From: Porphyromonas crevioricanis
GTDB lineage: Bacteria > Bacteroidota > Bacteroidia > Bacteroidales > Porphyromonadaceae
Direction: 5' to 3'
Assembly (NCBI RefSeq): GCF_900167225.1
Contig: NZ_FUXH01000011.1
Span: 1 to 64,000, forward strand
DNA length: 64,000 bases
Part shown: one piece after another, positions 10,330 through 18,964 of the stretch
Layout of the letters: each line of letters opens with the position of its first letter
How positions within the stretch are numbered: position 1 is the stretch's first letter
The notes under the pieces: model-generated
Databases searched by the model: none
Told to the model about the DNA's origin: nothing
What the model saw: the letters and a program-made list of their open reading frames with translations, nothing else
Position numbers and translations under genes: made by a program

Positions 10330-10362
10330 AAAAAACAACTGCAGGCATTCTGCCTTGCAGTT
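10330..10362 (-). terminator. Rho-independent terminator after secG
   Basis: On the minus strand AACTGCAAGGCA, a 3-base loop and TGCCTGCAGTT (plus 10337-10362), followed by GTTTTTT. The stem has one bulged A. It starts 10 bases beyond the secG stop and closes the sigma-54 activator/LptE/TPR/SecG operon. Confidence 0.85.
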
Positions 10363-10371
10363 AATCAGCTT

Positions 10372-10746
10372 TTATTCAGGTTTGTTTTCCTGAGGTTGAG
10401 AAACTGGAGTGGCATTTGGGGTAGTCGGCAAAGCAAAGTTAGGCTTGGCAGCTTCCTCTTTTTCATTACGTACAACCTCTTCTTTCACCTCTTTCTCAAG
10501 GTCTGAAGTCTTACCGTCTGTGGCTGTGAATAGGAAATGAGAAGAAACGATACTCAACACCACTACAGCACCGGCAAGATACCAAGTTGCTTTTTCCAAA
10601 AAATCAGTGGTCTTACGTACCCCCATGATCTGGTTGCTAGATGAAAAACCAGCAGCCAAACCACCTCCTTTGGAATTTTGGATAATGACGATAAGCGTGA
10701 GCAAGATGCTTGCCAATACAATAAGGATGGTCAGAAAGATATACAT
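10372..10746 (-). CDS. secG: preprotein translocase subunit SecG
   Basis: A 124-residue inner-membrane protein of the SecYEG translocon. It has two hydrophobic segments (about 2-22 and 53-72) joined by the conserved loop QNSKGGGLAAGF (23-34). The C-terminal 50 residues are rich in Lys, Glu and Pro and form an extension that E. coli SecG lacks, though such tails are usual in Bacteroidetes. The start is 2 bases beyond the preceding gene's stop. Confidence 0.92.
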   Translation of the reverse strand: MYIFLTILIVLASILLTLIVIIQNSKGGGLAAGFSSSNQIMGVRKTTDFLEKATWYLAGAVVVLSIVSSHFLFTATDGKTSDLEKEVKEEVVRNEKEEAAKPNFALPTTPNATPVSQPQENKPE

Positions 10747-10748
10747 TG

Positions 10749-11474
10749 CTATTCCTGTTTGTTATTCTTTATAATCTTCTCTAAAAACCTAATTTGGTCT
10801 GCAAAGTAAAGACTTTTTTCTGGGAATTTCAAGCTCAAAGACTTGACAATGCGCAAAGCCTTTTCGTAATGCCCCTGCTTAATATATATTTTGGCCAAAG
10901 TTTCTGTAAACAGGGAATCTTCTACATTGATCTCATTAACATCCATCGTCTCTGTTTTCTCATCCAAAGATTCGTAAAAGGCTCCAACAGATGGAGATGT
11001 AAATTGTGAAAAGACAGCAGCAGAAGATTCAGAATTCTTCTGCGATAAGGAAGAGGCGAAAGAGACAACGCCTCCTCTATCCAAATAATCAGGCACCATA
11101 CTGTGGGTGTAAGTAATCTCATCGGGCAAATCAGCTCCGGCAGCCTTCATCTCAGACAAAAATTCCTCAATTACAGCAAAGCTGTCCGTGGTCTCCTCAG
11201 TAGCTTCAACTATTAGAGCTTGCTCATAGATTTTTCCTCCAACAAAAGGGGCCACTTGGTGAAATAATTTAGCTCGACTGGGTAAAAGAGGAGCAAAACG
11301 ACCCAATTCGACCGAAAAGCAAACATCACTTTCCGTAGCGGCCTTGTATAAATATAGATACACACAAGTCGCAGAATAGGGATAAGTCATAGCTAAGGTA
11401 CGGAGTTCATCCAAAGACTCATGCTCCACCTTTGTAGGATCTGCCAAGCAACCATATAAACTATCCTTCGTCAT
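10749..11474 (-). CDS. TPR-like protein of unknown function
   Basis: A 241-residue cytosolic protein that I do not recognise at family level. Near its C-terminus (about 200-235) one TPR-like helix pair is visible, with AKIYIKQGHYEKALRIVKSL followed by FPEKSLYFADQIRFLEKI. The middle is acidic and Ser-rich. It has no signal peptide or membrane segment. It sits tightly between an LptE-like gene (6 bases) and secG (2 bases). That suggests a role linked to envelope assembly, but this rests on position only. Confidence 0.75.
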   Translation of the reverse strand: MTKDSLYGCLADPTKVEHESLDELRTLAMTYPYSATCVYLYLYKAATESDVCFSVELGRFAPLLPSRAKLFHQVAPFVGGKIYEQALIVEATEETTDSFAVIEEFLSEMKAAGADLPDEITYTHSMVPDYLDRGGVVSFASSLSQKNSESSAAVFSQFTSPSVGAFYESLDEKTETMDVNEINVEDSLFTETLAKIYIKQGHYEKALRIVKSLSLKFPEKSLYFADQIRFLEKIIKNNKQE

Positions 11475-11480
11475 TCCTCA

Positions 11481-12014
11481 TTACCAGTTTTCAACCGTTG
11501 CGGCATAGATCTGCTTGAGTATTCTCTCAGAAAGTTCCTCTACCAGCTGATCCTCAATGGTATTAAATAGAATATCACTTTTGAAATCCGTAAACTCAGT
11601 AAAGGTGCGCTTAAAGTTCTGGGAGGGAGTTACATTGTTAGTGAAAACGACTTCCACTCCCATCGTAAAACGCGTTTCCGCCGACAGTGCATTTTCCTGA
11701 ATCGCCATCGGTGCCAAATCATAGGAAACGATTGTACACTCCAGCTCCAGATCCCCATTATAAGGAACCATTTCCAACTTGGTGCGCCTGATGTAAAGAT
11801 CTCTAAGAGACTCAGTAAGGCGTGAAGCCAAAGGTGCATACTGATGTTGTGCACTATTTATCACATCAGCAATATAGATTGTCTTGGTAGTGTTGTAATC
11901 GATAGAGGCTCCATCAAATTTATAAGAGATACGACAAGACAAGGCCAATATCAGAAAAAGGAACAAGACACTTCCCTTCAACAAAGAGGAGTAGGCAAAA
12001 CGATCACTGTACAT
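11481..12014 (-). CDS. lptE: LptE-like LPS-assembly lipoprotein
   Basis: A 177-residue lipoprotein. The N-terminus is a lipoprotein signal ending in the lipobox LALSC (cysteine at 27 from this start). The mature part matches the Bacteroidetes LptE family: YKFDGASIDYNTTKTIYI, a middle LTESLRDLYIRRTKL and a C-terminal amphipathic helix. LptE plugs the outer-membrane LPS translocon LptD. I chose the ATG at 12014; an in-frame ATG at 12026 is also possible. Either overlaps the end of the sigma-54 activator gene, implying coupled translation. Confidence 0.82.
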   Translation of the reverse strand: MYSDRFAYSSLLKGSVLFLFLILALSCRISYKFDGASIDYNTTKTIYIADVINSAQHQYAPLASRLTESLRDLYIRRTKLEMVPYNGDLELECTIVSYDLAPMAIQENALSAETRFTMGVEVVFTNNVTPSQNFKRTFTEFTDFKSDILFNTIEDQLVEELSERILKQIYAATVENW

Positions 12015-13269
12015 CTTCAATGTCATATTCTTTCAGTTTTCGATATAATGTACGCTCCGATATGCCAAGTGCGTCGGCTGCAGCCTTTTTGTTTTTGACA
12101 CCATATCTCTCCATAGCCAATCTGACCAATTGTGCTTCAGCCTCGGCAATAGTTGTTAAAGATTTTTCTGCAAACTTCTCTCCTTCCTCCTGCCACAAGG
12201 CTGCCTCTTCAGCTTCTCCCTCTCTATCTGTATCAATAAGCATTATAGGCTTACTTTCTCTATGATGAATAGTGGAATGTTCCATCAGAGAATCTCCATG
12301 AACAGACGTAATTGGCACTCTACCTTGCATAATATCCTGTACAAGATCTTTGAGTTCGTTCATGTCCTTACGCATATCAAAAAGCACTTGGAAAAGAATC
12401 TCCCGCTCAGAGCCAAAAGAATGACTCTCGGAATGTGCCTGTGAACGGAGTAGCACAGGATGACGGTCGGCAAAAGCACTGTCTGGTAAATAGGCTTTCA
12501 TCCTGTCGGCTGAAACCATTCGTTCTTCCTCCAATACGGACATACGCTCAGCTACATTCCGTAACTCTCGAATATTTCCTGGCCATTGATAAGAGCAAAC
12601 GACAGTCTCGGCTTCGGAACTAAGCCTCAGGGTGGGCATTTGGTATCGTTCAGCTGTATCAAGCGCAAATTTGCGAAATAGGAGGGGAATATCCTCGGAA
12701 CGATCTCTCAAAGACGGTACCTCTATTGGCACCGTATTGAGTCTAAAAAGAAGGTCTTCCCTAAATCGTCCTTTGGCTACTGCATCACGCAGATTAACAT
12801 TAGTAGCGGCAACGATACGAACATCTGTCTTATAGGCAACACTGGCCCCCACTGGTATAAACTCGCCACTCTCTAAAACTCGCAACAGTCGGGCCTGAGT
12901 AGATAAGGGAAGCTCTCCGACCTCATCCAAGAAGATAGTACCTCCATTAGCTTCCTCGAAATACCCCTTCCGATCAGCCAGAGCTCCTGTAAAAGATCCC
13001 TTACGGTGACCAAAAAGCTCTGAATCAATAGTTCCCTCAGGGATTGCACCACAATTGACTGCGATATAAGGATTATGCTTACGACTACTATACTGATGCA
13101 CTATCTTCGGAAAGAATTCTTTCCCCGCCCCACTCTCTCCCGTTACTAAAACGGACATATCTGTGGGAGCTACCTGCACTGCTATGCGTATAGCTCGATC
13201 AAGTATTGGACTATTTCCGATGATGCCAAAGCGTTGTTTTACCTGTCTGAGATCTATATTCGTTGCCAT
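12004..13269 (-). CDS. sigma-54-dependent activator without sensor domain
   Basis: A 421-residue bacterial enhancer-binding protein. The AAA+ domain starts almost at once: Walker A GESGAGKE (44-51), the sigma-54 contact loop GSFTGA (91-96), Walker B GGTIFLDEVGEL (109-120) and the arginine region GRFREDLLFRLN (167-178). A Fis-type helix-turn-helix closes the protein (KKAAADALGISERTLYRKLK). There is no receiver, PAS or GAF domain in front, so its activity is not controlled by an N-terminal sensor as in NtrC. A linker of roughly 100 residues separates the ATPase from the HTH. It heads an operon with lptE and secG. Its targets are unknown, and the sigma-54 gene is not in the window. Confidence 0.92.
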   Translation of the reverse strand: MATNIDLRQVKQRFGIIGNSPILDRAIRIAVQVAPTDMSVLVTGESGAGKEFFPKIVHQYSSRKHNPYIAVNCGAIPEGTIDSELFGHRKGSFTGALADRKGYFEEANGGTIFLDEVGELPLSTQARLLRVLESGEFIPVGASVAYKTDVRIVAATNVNLRDAVAKGRFREDLLFRLNTVPIEVPSLRDRSEDIPLLFRKFALDTAERYQMPTLRLSSEAETVVCSYQWPGNIRELRNVAERMSVLEEERMVSADRMKAYLPDSAFADRHPVLLRSQAHSESHSFGSEREILFQVLFDMRKDMNELKDLVQDIMQGRVPITSVHGDSLMEHSTIHHRESKPIMLIDTDREGEAEEAALWQEEGEKFAEKSLTTIAEAEAQLVRLAMERYGVKNKKAAADALGISERTLYRKLKEYDIEDVQ

Positions 13270-13296
13270 AGAGAATACAAAATTGGGCTGGTAGAG

Positions 13297-13335
13297 TTCA
13301 TCTCTCTTTATCTGTTAATGGATAAAGAGAATGAA
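13297..13335. repeat. inverted repeat ahead of the sigma-54 activator gene
   Basis: The left arm 13297-13312 (TTCATCTCTCTTTATC) faces the right arm 13321-13335 (GATAAAGAGAATGAA) across an 8-base loop; 15 bases pair with a single bulge. It lies 28-66 bases upstream of the activator's start codon. No T-run follows on the minus strand, so it looks more like an operator or leader structure than a terminator. Confidence 0.55.
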
Positions 13336-13515
13336 AATCAAGCCAGACCTCTGCACAAAAATAAGAAAAAGAGAACGTTGGCGAATTCCCAGAAACAGCT
13401 GCGAGCTAAGACCACAACAATGAAGTCTAATAAAAAAGACAAAAGACGTGAAGATGTTATTACAGGAAGGTTGATCTCGGGATAGACATTGAATGGTTTC
13501 ATTCTCTTTTTGCAA

Positions 13516-13538
13516 TAAAAAAAGGGGAGAAACTCCCC
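13516..13538 (-). terminator. Rho-independent terminator of the SRP RNA / tRNA-Thr unit
   Basis: Minus strand GGGGAG, TTT, CTCCCC (plus 13524-13538) followed directly by TTTTTTT (13517-13523). It starts 10 bases after the tRNA-Thr discriminator base. Confidence 0.9.
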
Positions 13539-13547
13539 TCTCTTTTG

Positions 13548-13621
13548 AGCCTCTTGTCGGATTCGAACCAACGACCCCGAGATTACAAATCACGTGCTCT
13601 GGCCAACTGAGCTAAAGAGGC
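13548..13621 (-). tRNA. tRNA-Thr (anticodon TGT)
   Basis: A 74-base cloverleaf: acceptor GCCTCTT/AAGAGGC, D arm GCTC...GAGC, loop TTTGTAA with anticodon TGT, T arm GTTGG-TTCGAAT-CCGAC and discriminator T. The anticodon stem CGTGA/TCTCG has a T-T mismatch in its middle position. CCA is not encoded. The 5' end lies 3 bases beyond the SRP RNA, so both come from one precursor. Confidence 0.95.
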
Positions 13622-13624
13622 AGC

Positions 13625-13720
13625 GGGTAAGCTTACCACATCGCGCTGCTACGACCCTCTACCCTTGCTGCGATCAAGCCCTGGGGGAGTCAAGGGGAGC
13701 TAGCCGTGTAGGACTTACCC
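13625..13720 (-). ncRNA. ffs: signal recognition particle RNA (small bacterial type)
   Basis: About 96 bases on the minus strand. The ends GGGTAAG and CTTACCC pair to close the hairpin. The conserved SRP apical domain is visible as GGGCTTGATCGCAGCAAGGG followed by GTAGCAGCGCGATGTGG. The RNA binds Ffh and directs membrane proteins to SecYEG. The 5' end at 13720 lies 5 bases after a perfect -7 box, which supports both the end assignment and the promoter. Confidence 0.9.
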
Positions 13721-13724
13721 GATG

Positions 13725-13755
13725 CAAAAGTAGTACATTTTCTGAAATAGACAAA
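13725..13755 (-). promoter_or_regulatory. promoter of SRP RNA / tRNA-Thr
   Basis: Minus strand TTTG (plus CAAA 13752-13755), 19 bases, TACTTTTG (CAAAAGTA 13725-13732). Perfect Bacteroidetes consensus with the same spacing as the tRNA-Pro and tRNA-Leu promoters. Confidence 0.85.
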
Positions 13756-13780
13756 CCGGCTTGCTCTTTGCATGGCACAA

Positions 13781-13806
13781 TTTCCTGTCATGGGTATGAC
13801 AGGAAA
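13781..13806. repeat. perfect 11-bp inverted repeat after the antiporter gene
   Basis: TTTCCTGTCAT (13781-13791), a GGGT loop and ATGACAGGAAA (13796-13806). It lies between the antiporter stop (13846) and the SRP RNA promoter. It has no long T-run, but its position suggests a terminator or barrier that isolates the stable-RNA unit. Confidence 0.6.
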
Positions 13807-13845
13807 TATAAAAAGATTGATCAAGAGCCTAAAAATGGATCTGGA

Positions 13846-15426
13846 TTAGTCAGAATGTTTTTTTAAACGATTCAACTGTCTGCGAAAAAGTGTCATTATT
13901 TTCTTTCCCCTATACGAAAGGGTGTGAGTTTTCTGGGACAAGGGGTATTGTTGCATAGCGATCTTGTCCGTCGTCCGCCTATCCTGTTCGGATACAATCA
14001 AGAGAATGTCCCCTTCCTGCAAGTGCATAGGCCCTTTAGGCACACGATAAGAGCCATGGCGGCTAATCAGGATAACAAGCTCTTTCTCATCCAAATCAAT
14101 ATCCATCAGACGATCTCCGGCAGATATCATTTCTTCGGTAACAATCCGCTCCTCCATTGTTGTTCCCGTTTCTTCCGGAATCTCAACTCCAAAGAGATTT
14201 CCTTCGGCAGAAGAAGGGATAGCCAGTCCCAACCAGCGCGCTGCAGAAGAAACAGTACTGCCTTGGATCAACAGAGAGACGATTGTAATAAAGAAAACAA
14301 CGTTGAAAAGAATCTTCGCCTCAGGTATATTCATAAGAATAGGATAGGTTGCAAAAATGATTGGAACGGCTCCTCTAAGACCAACCCACGAGAGATAAAT
14401 CCGCCCCCTAAAACTCAACTTACGGAAAGGAAGCAGTGAAATCAACACGCTCAATGGACGTCCCACGAAAATCAAAAAAAGAGCTGTCGCCAGAGCAAAA
14501 CCCGCTATCGGCAACATCTCCGAGGGATTGACCAACAAGCCCAAAAGAATAAACAAGATAATCTGCACTAACCAAGTAATACCATCGAAAAAGGTAATGA
14601 TACTCTTCTTGTGCACCAATCGGCTGTTCCCAACTACAATCCCTGCAATGTAGATCGTCAAATAGCCATTACCCCCGAAAAGAGAGGAAAGAGAGAAGGT
14701 TACGAAGACCAAACAAAGAAGGATAATCGGGTAGATCATATCATTTTCGATATTGATCCTATTGAGTAGAAACACCGAAATCTTCCCAAAGATATACCCC
14801 AAAACACAGCCTAGAGCAAACTGGAGGAGCAGTTCTCCTGCTATCACAGCAATATCGGCCTGCCCCATCCCTATGTACTGAATCAAAGCCAGAGTGAGCA
14901 TATAAGCCATTGGATCATTGCTTCCGCTCTCGAGCTCAAGAGCAGGTTTGAGATTCTCCTTGAGGTGCATCTTTTGCGATCGCAAGATGGCGAATACAGA
15001 AGCTGAGTCCGTACTTGACATCAGAGCAGCCAACAAAAGAGCGGCAGGGAGGGAGATATGCACAGGTGACAAGTCGTAGTAGCTCAATAGGTAGACAAAA
15101 AGCCCGGTACTCAGGGTGGTCAGTATCACTCCCAGAGTTGAGAGTGTAACCCCCTCCCTAAGTACTGGGCGTATTTCCCGTATCTTGGTATCCATACCGC
15201 CAGAAAAGAGTATAACGGACAAGGCTACCATACCTGTAAATTGTGCTACACCGGCATCATCAAACTTAATACCCAACCCCGAGCTACCAAAGATCATCCC
15301 TGTGAAAAGGAACAACAACAACCCAGGAATACCGAATTTATATCCGACCTTGCCGGCCAAGATACCCGCCAAGATTACTAAAGAACCCAGCAATAGATAA
15401 TGTTCTGTTCCGAATTCGGCAAGCAT
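13846..15426 (-). CDS. CPA1-type K+(or Na+)/H+ antiporter with TrkA-C domain
   Basis: A 526-residue membrane protein of the CvrA/NhaP2 type. About 12 hydrophobic segments fill residues 5-390; the helix with SGSNDPMAYML (about 166-176) carries the conserved Asp of the CPA1 exchange site. A TrkA-C (RCK_C) domain follows (about 400-490), with LDEKELVILISRHG and LQEGDILLIVSEQD, and probably senses ligands that gate transport. NhaP2 relatives expel K+ in exchange for H+; which ion is used here is not readable. The start is 22 bases after sufD. Confidence 0.88.
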   Translation of the reverse strand: MLAEFGTEHYLLLGSLVILAGILAGKVGYKFGIPGLLLFLFTGMIFGSSGLGIKFDDAGVAQFTGMVALSVILFSGGMDTKIREIRPVLREGVTLSTLGVILTTLSTGLFVYLLSYYDLSPVHISLPAALLLAALMSSTDSASVFAILRSQKMHLKENLKPALELESGSNDPMAYMLTLALIQYIGMGQADIAVIAGELLLQFALGCVLGYIFGKISVFLLNRINIENDMIYPIILLCLVFVTFSLSSLFGGNGYLTIYIAGIVVGNSRLVHKKSIITFFDGITWLVQIILFILLGLLVNPSEMLPIAGFALATALFLIFVGRPLSVLISLLPFRKLSFRGRIYLSWVGLRGAVPIIFATYPILMNIPEAKILFNVVFFITIVSLLIQGSTVSSAARWLGLAIPSSAEGNLFGVEIPEETGTTMEERIVTEEMISAGDRLMDIDLDEKELVILISRHGSYRVPKGPMHLQEGDILLIVSEQDRRTTDKIAMQQYPLSQKTHTLSYRGKKIMTLFRRQLNRLKKHSD

Positions 15427-15448
15427 CTGTAGTTATGGTATTTTATTT

Positions 15449-16648
15449 TTAGTTCAGCTCAGCTTCTATCCGGCTGTGCAACTCCTCAAGCAAAGAAGGA
15501 TCGTTGTCCAAATGCCCTATTACCTCCTCAGCAAAGGCTTTGACCAGCATTTTTCGAGCTTCCGTCAGAGGAATTCCTCTTTGACACAAATAGAAGAGGG
15601 CTTCATCACTCAGCTGACCTGTAGTCATCCCATGAGAGCATTTGACATCATCGGCATAAATCTCCAATTGAGGTTTACTATGCATGTTTCCAGTACCGGA
15701 AAGCAGCAAGTTGCGATTATTCTGGTAGGCCAACGTTTTTTGAGCAACCTGATCCACATAAATACGCCCACTAAAAACCCCATAGCCATTGTCATCGACA
15801 ATGTATTTGAATAATTCGTCTGTATGACAATGAGGAGCCAAATGCTCTATTTTGGCATAATTATCTATATGCCTATTCTTTGTTGCCAAAGCCAATCCCT
15901 TGAGAAAGACCTCTGCACCTGGCTCAAACAGCTTGCTGTAGAAGTTATTTCGATTCAATCCACAAGACAAGGTGTATTCACTCCAACTGAGCATCGAATC
16001 TCTCCGTTGTTCCACCCAACAAGTCGCTATACGTCTCGCTGTTTCCTTTGCCTGTACTTCCTCGTGCACTTCCAAACGCGCCCCTGGACCAAGACAAACG
16101 CTCACGTGCTGCAAAACGGCTGTATGATCTCCTGCCAAATCCCGAAGAATTAGCTTAGCAGAAGCCTGCTCCTCCAGCAGAATCCTCAAAGAACGAAGTC
16201 CCAATTGCTCAGGATTTTGTTCGGAAAAACTAAGTTCGATGGGCTCTTCAAGAGTTTGCTTTTCAGAAACGTACAGCACACATACATCAGAAGAAAGAGC
16301 TTCATTTAGCAAGATGTAGCCATCTGTCGAAAAAGGACTCTTATCGCTTAGCAAAGAGGATACTTTATCTGGGAATTCTTTTGCAAACTCAGAAAAAGGG
16401 CCAAAGAAAAAGGCTTTGTCCAAGGGCAGAAAGGCCTGCCGATTAGATGTACACATAGACAGTCTCAAGGACATCAAGCCATCAAAAAAAGTGGACAAAT
16501 CCGTCCGCTGGTAATCTTCTGAACCAAAAAGAGGCAGCCCCTCATTTTGCAAATGCAATCGAGCCTGCTCGGATCTTCTGCTCCAAGACGAAGAGCTAAC
16601 AATCGGCTGTTTGAGGGAAAGAGCCGTATCTAAAGAACTCCTATCCAT
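15449..16648 (-). CDS. sufD: Fe-S cluster assembly protein SufD
   Basis: A 399-residue subunit of the SufBC2D scaffold that builds Fe-S clusters. The C-terminal half has the SufB/SufD beta-helix and signature: HIDNYAKIEHLAPHCHTDEL, AQKTLAYQNNRNLLLS, DDVKCSHGMTTGQLSDEALF and YLCQRGIPLTEARKMLV. The N-terminal 130 residues are poorly conserved, as usual for SufD. The start is 3 bases beyond sufC, so the two are tightly coupled. Confidence 0.95.
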   Translation of the reverse strand: MDRSSLDTALSLKQPIVSSSSWSRRSEQARLHLQNEGLPLFGSEDYQRTDLSTFFDGLMSLRLSMCTSNRQAFLPLDKAFFFGPFSEFAKEFPDKVSSLLSDKSPFSTDGYILLNEALSSDVCVLYVSEKQTLEEPIELSFSEQNPEQLGLRSLRILLEEQASAKLILRDLAGDHTAVLQHVSVCLGPGARLEVHEEVQAKETARRIATCWVEQRRDSMLSWSEYTLSCGLNRNNFYSKLFEPGAEVFLKGLALATKNRHIDNYAKIEHLAPHCHTDELFKYIVDDNGYGVFSGRIYVDQVAQKTLAYQNNRNLLLSGTGNMHSKPQLEIYADDVKCSHGMTTGQLSDEALFYLCQRGIPLTEARKMLVKAFAEEVIGHLDNDPSLLEELHSRIEAELN

Positions 16649-16651
16649 ATA

Positions 16652-17407
16652 TCATTCGTCTGCTTCGTTTTTGAGCCAATCGTAACCTCGTTCTTCCAAT
16701 TCGAGTGCTAATTCAGGGCCTCCACTACGTATAATCCGTCCCTTGTACAATACATGAACAAAATCCGGTTTGATGTAGTCCAGCAAACGCTGATAATGAG
16801 TTATCACGATAGTGGCATTATCCTTTGAACGAAGACGATTAACACCCTCTGCAACGATCCTCAAAGCATCGATATCCAACCCACTGTCGGTCTCGTCCAA
16901 GATAGACAGAGTAGGCTCTAACATAGCCATCTGGAATATCTCGTTGCGCTTTTTCTCTCCACCAGAAAAACCAACATTGACGGAACGACCGGAAAAAGAC
17001 TTATCTATCTCCACTAAGGCCTGTTTCTCTTTCATCAGTTTGAGGAAATCTGCGGCAGAAAGCTGGGGTAAGCCCAAGGCTTTTCTCCGCTCGATAACAG
17101 CCGAACGAATAAAATTGGTCATGGACACTCCCGGAATCTCCACCGGATACTGGAAACTCAGAAACAATCCTTTGTGAGAGCGTTCCTCCGGGCTAAACTC
17201 CAGTAAGTTTTCTCCATTATATTCTACAAATCCTTCCGTAACAGTAAAAGCTGGATGGCCCACCAATACCGAAGACAGAGTGCTTTTGCCCGATCCGTTC
17301 GGTCCCATAATGGAGTGAACCTCTCCCCTGTTTACCTGCAAATTGATTCCTCTGAGAATTGATTTGTCTCCGATAGAAGCGTGCAGATTATTTATATTAA
17401 GCAGCAT
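16652..17407 (-). CDS. sufC: Fe-S assembly ATPase SufC
   Basis: A 251-residue ABC-type ATPase that powers the SufB-SufD scaffold. Walker A is GPNGSGKS (35-42), the signature is FSGGEKKRNE and Walker B runs into the SufC-specific LDETDSGLDIDAL. There are no membrane segments. A longer frame begins with GTG at 17461; I chose ATG 17407 because MLLNINNLHASIG is the family start. It lies 60 bases after sufB. Confidence 0.96.
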   Translation of the reverse strand: MLLNINNLHASIGDKSILRGINLQVNRGEVHSIMGPNGSGKSTLSSVLVGHPAFTVTEGFVEYNGENLLEFSPEERSHKGLFLSFQYPVEIPGVSMTNFIRSAVIERRKALGLPQLSAADFLKLMKEKQALVEIDKSFSGRSVNVGFSGGEKKRNEIFQMAMLEPTLSILDETDSGLDIDALRIVAEGVNRLRSKDNATIVITHYQRLLDYIKPDFVHVLYKGRIIRSGGPELALELEERGYDWLKNEADE

Positions 17408-17467
17408 AGAACTATAAAAGCTATTTGTAATTGTGAGTATTGTATTCTTCTGAGAAAGCACAAACGA

Positions 17468-18922
17468 TCAACCTACGGATCCTTCCAAAGATACGCTAAG
17501 CAGTTTCTGTGCTTCAACGGCAAATTCCATGGGTAACTTTTGCATTACCTCCTTTGCATACCCTCCTACAATGAGAGCCACGGCCTCTTCTACCCCTATA
17601 CCCCGCTGGTTGCAGTAGAAAAGCTGGTCTTCACTAATCTTGGAGGTTGTGGCCTCATGCTCGATAATAGCGGTTTCGTTATTGACCTGTGCATAAGGGA
17701 AGGTATGGGCTCCGCAACGATCTCCAATCAACAAGCTGTCGCACTGCGAATAATTGCGAGCAAACTTTGCATTGGGAGCTATCTGTACAAGACCTCGATA
17801 ACTATTTTGGCTTTTTCCTGCTGAAATCCCTTTGGAAACAATCCGGCTTCTGCTATTTTTCCCGATATGGAGCATCTTGGTACCGGTGTCAGCTTGTTGG
17901 AAATTATTTGTAACGGCAACCGAATAAAACTCGCCTACAGATTCCTCACCCTTCAGGATGCAACTGGGGTATTTCCACGTAATGGCCGAGCCAGTTTCCA
18001 CCTGCGTCCAAGAAAGTTTGGAGCGAAATCCTTTACATATACCTCTCTTTGTCACAAAATTGTATATCCCGCCATTACCATCTTTGTCTCCTGGGTACCA
18101 ATTCTGAACAGTAGAATATTTGACCTCAGCTTCTGCCTCGACAAATATCTCTACAATGGCAGCGTGGAGTTGGTTCTCATCTCGCATTGGAGCTGTACAT
18201 CCCTCAAGATAACTGACATAGGAGCCTTCGTCTGCCACAATAAGTGTTCGCTCAAACTGCCCGGTCTGAGCAGCATTGATGCGAAAATAAGTAGACAATT
18301 CCATGGGACACCGGACCCCTTTGGGGATGTAAACGAATGAACCATCGCTAAAGACAGCCGAATTGAGAGCCGCGAAATAATTGTCATTGTAAGGCACCAC
18401 CTTACCCAGATATTTGCGGACCAACTCAGGATGTTCTTTCACAGCTTCGCTAAAAGAGCAGAAAATAATCCCTTTCTCGGCAAGTTGCTCTCGAAAGGTA
18501 GTTTTCACAGACACACTATCCATTACAGCATCTACGGCCATTCCCGATAAGGCTGCACGCTCATGTAGAGGAATACCCAACTTGTCGAAAGTCTTGAGCA
18601 ACTCCGGATCTATCTCCTTCTTTTCCCCACTGACTTTCTGTTTCGGAGCTGCGTAGTAGATAATATCCTGATAGTCAATCTCCGGTATCTGCAAATGTGC
18701 CCATTTAGGAGCTCTCATGCTCAGCCACTTATGATAAGCCTTAAGCCGAAAATCAAGTAACCACTCTGGTTCTCCCTTTTTATTAGAAATGAGCCTCACT
18801 ACATCCTCGCTCAAACCATGCGGAATTACCTCGGTATCTATATCTGTGGTGAATCCATATTTGTACTCACCTGATGTTACTTCTTCTATTATATCTCGTT
18901 GAATGTCTTTTTCGTCTTTCAT
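17468..18922 (-). CDS. sufB: Fe-S cluster assembly protein SufB
   Basis: A 484-residue scaffold subunit on which nascent Fe-S clusters form. Visible are the N-terminal [17 protein letters not shown], the central [41 protein letters not shown] and the C-terminal [17 protein letters not shown] with the cysteine used in cluster assembly. The start could also be two codons upstream at 18928. No cysteine desulfurase (SufS) or SufE/SufU gene lies in the window, so sulfur supply is encoded elsewhere. Confidence 0.97.
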   Translation of the reverse strand: MKDEKDIQRDIIEEVTSGEYKYGFTTDIDTEVIPHGLSEDVVRLISNKKGEPEWLLDFRLKAYHKWLSMRAPKWAHLQIPEIDYQDIIYYAAPKQKVSGEKKEIDPELLKTFDKLGIPLHERAALSGMAVDAVMDSVSVKTTFREQLAEKGIIFCSFSEAVKEHPELVRKYLGKVVPYNDNYFAALNSAVFSDGSFVYIPKGVRCPMELSTYFRINAAQTGQFERTLIVADEGSYVSYLEGCTAPMRDENQLHAAIVEIFVEAEAEVKYSTVQNWYPGDKDGNGGIYNFVTKRGICKGFRSKLSWTQVETGSAITWKYPSCILKGEESVGEFYSVAVTNNFQQADTGTKMLHIGKNSRSRIVSKGISAGKSQNSYRGLVQIAPNAKFARNYSQCDSLLIGDRCGAHTFPYAQVNNETAIIEHEATTSKISEDQLFYCNQRGIGVEEAVALIVGGYAKEVMQKLPMEFAVEAQKLLSVSLEGSVG

Positions 18923-18964
18923 ATACACCCTGTATACTAAACTACCATCACCCCCTGTTTTTAA

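Noticed and set aside
13234-13485. 83-codon Lys-rich frame beside the sigma-54 activator
   Set aside because: Low complexity, spans the promoter and inverted-repeat region of the divergent gene, no recognisable features.
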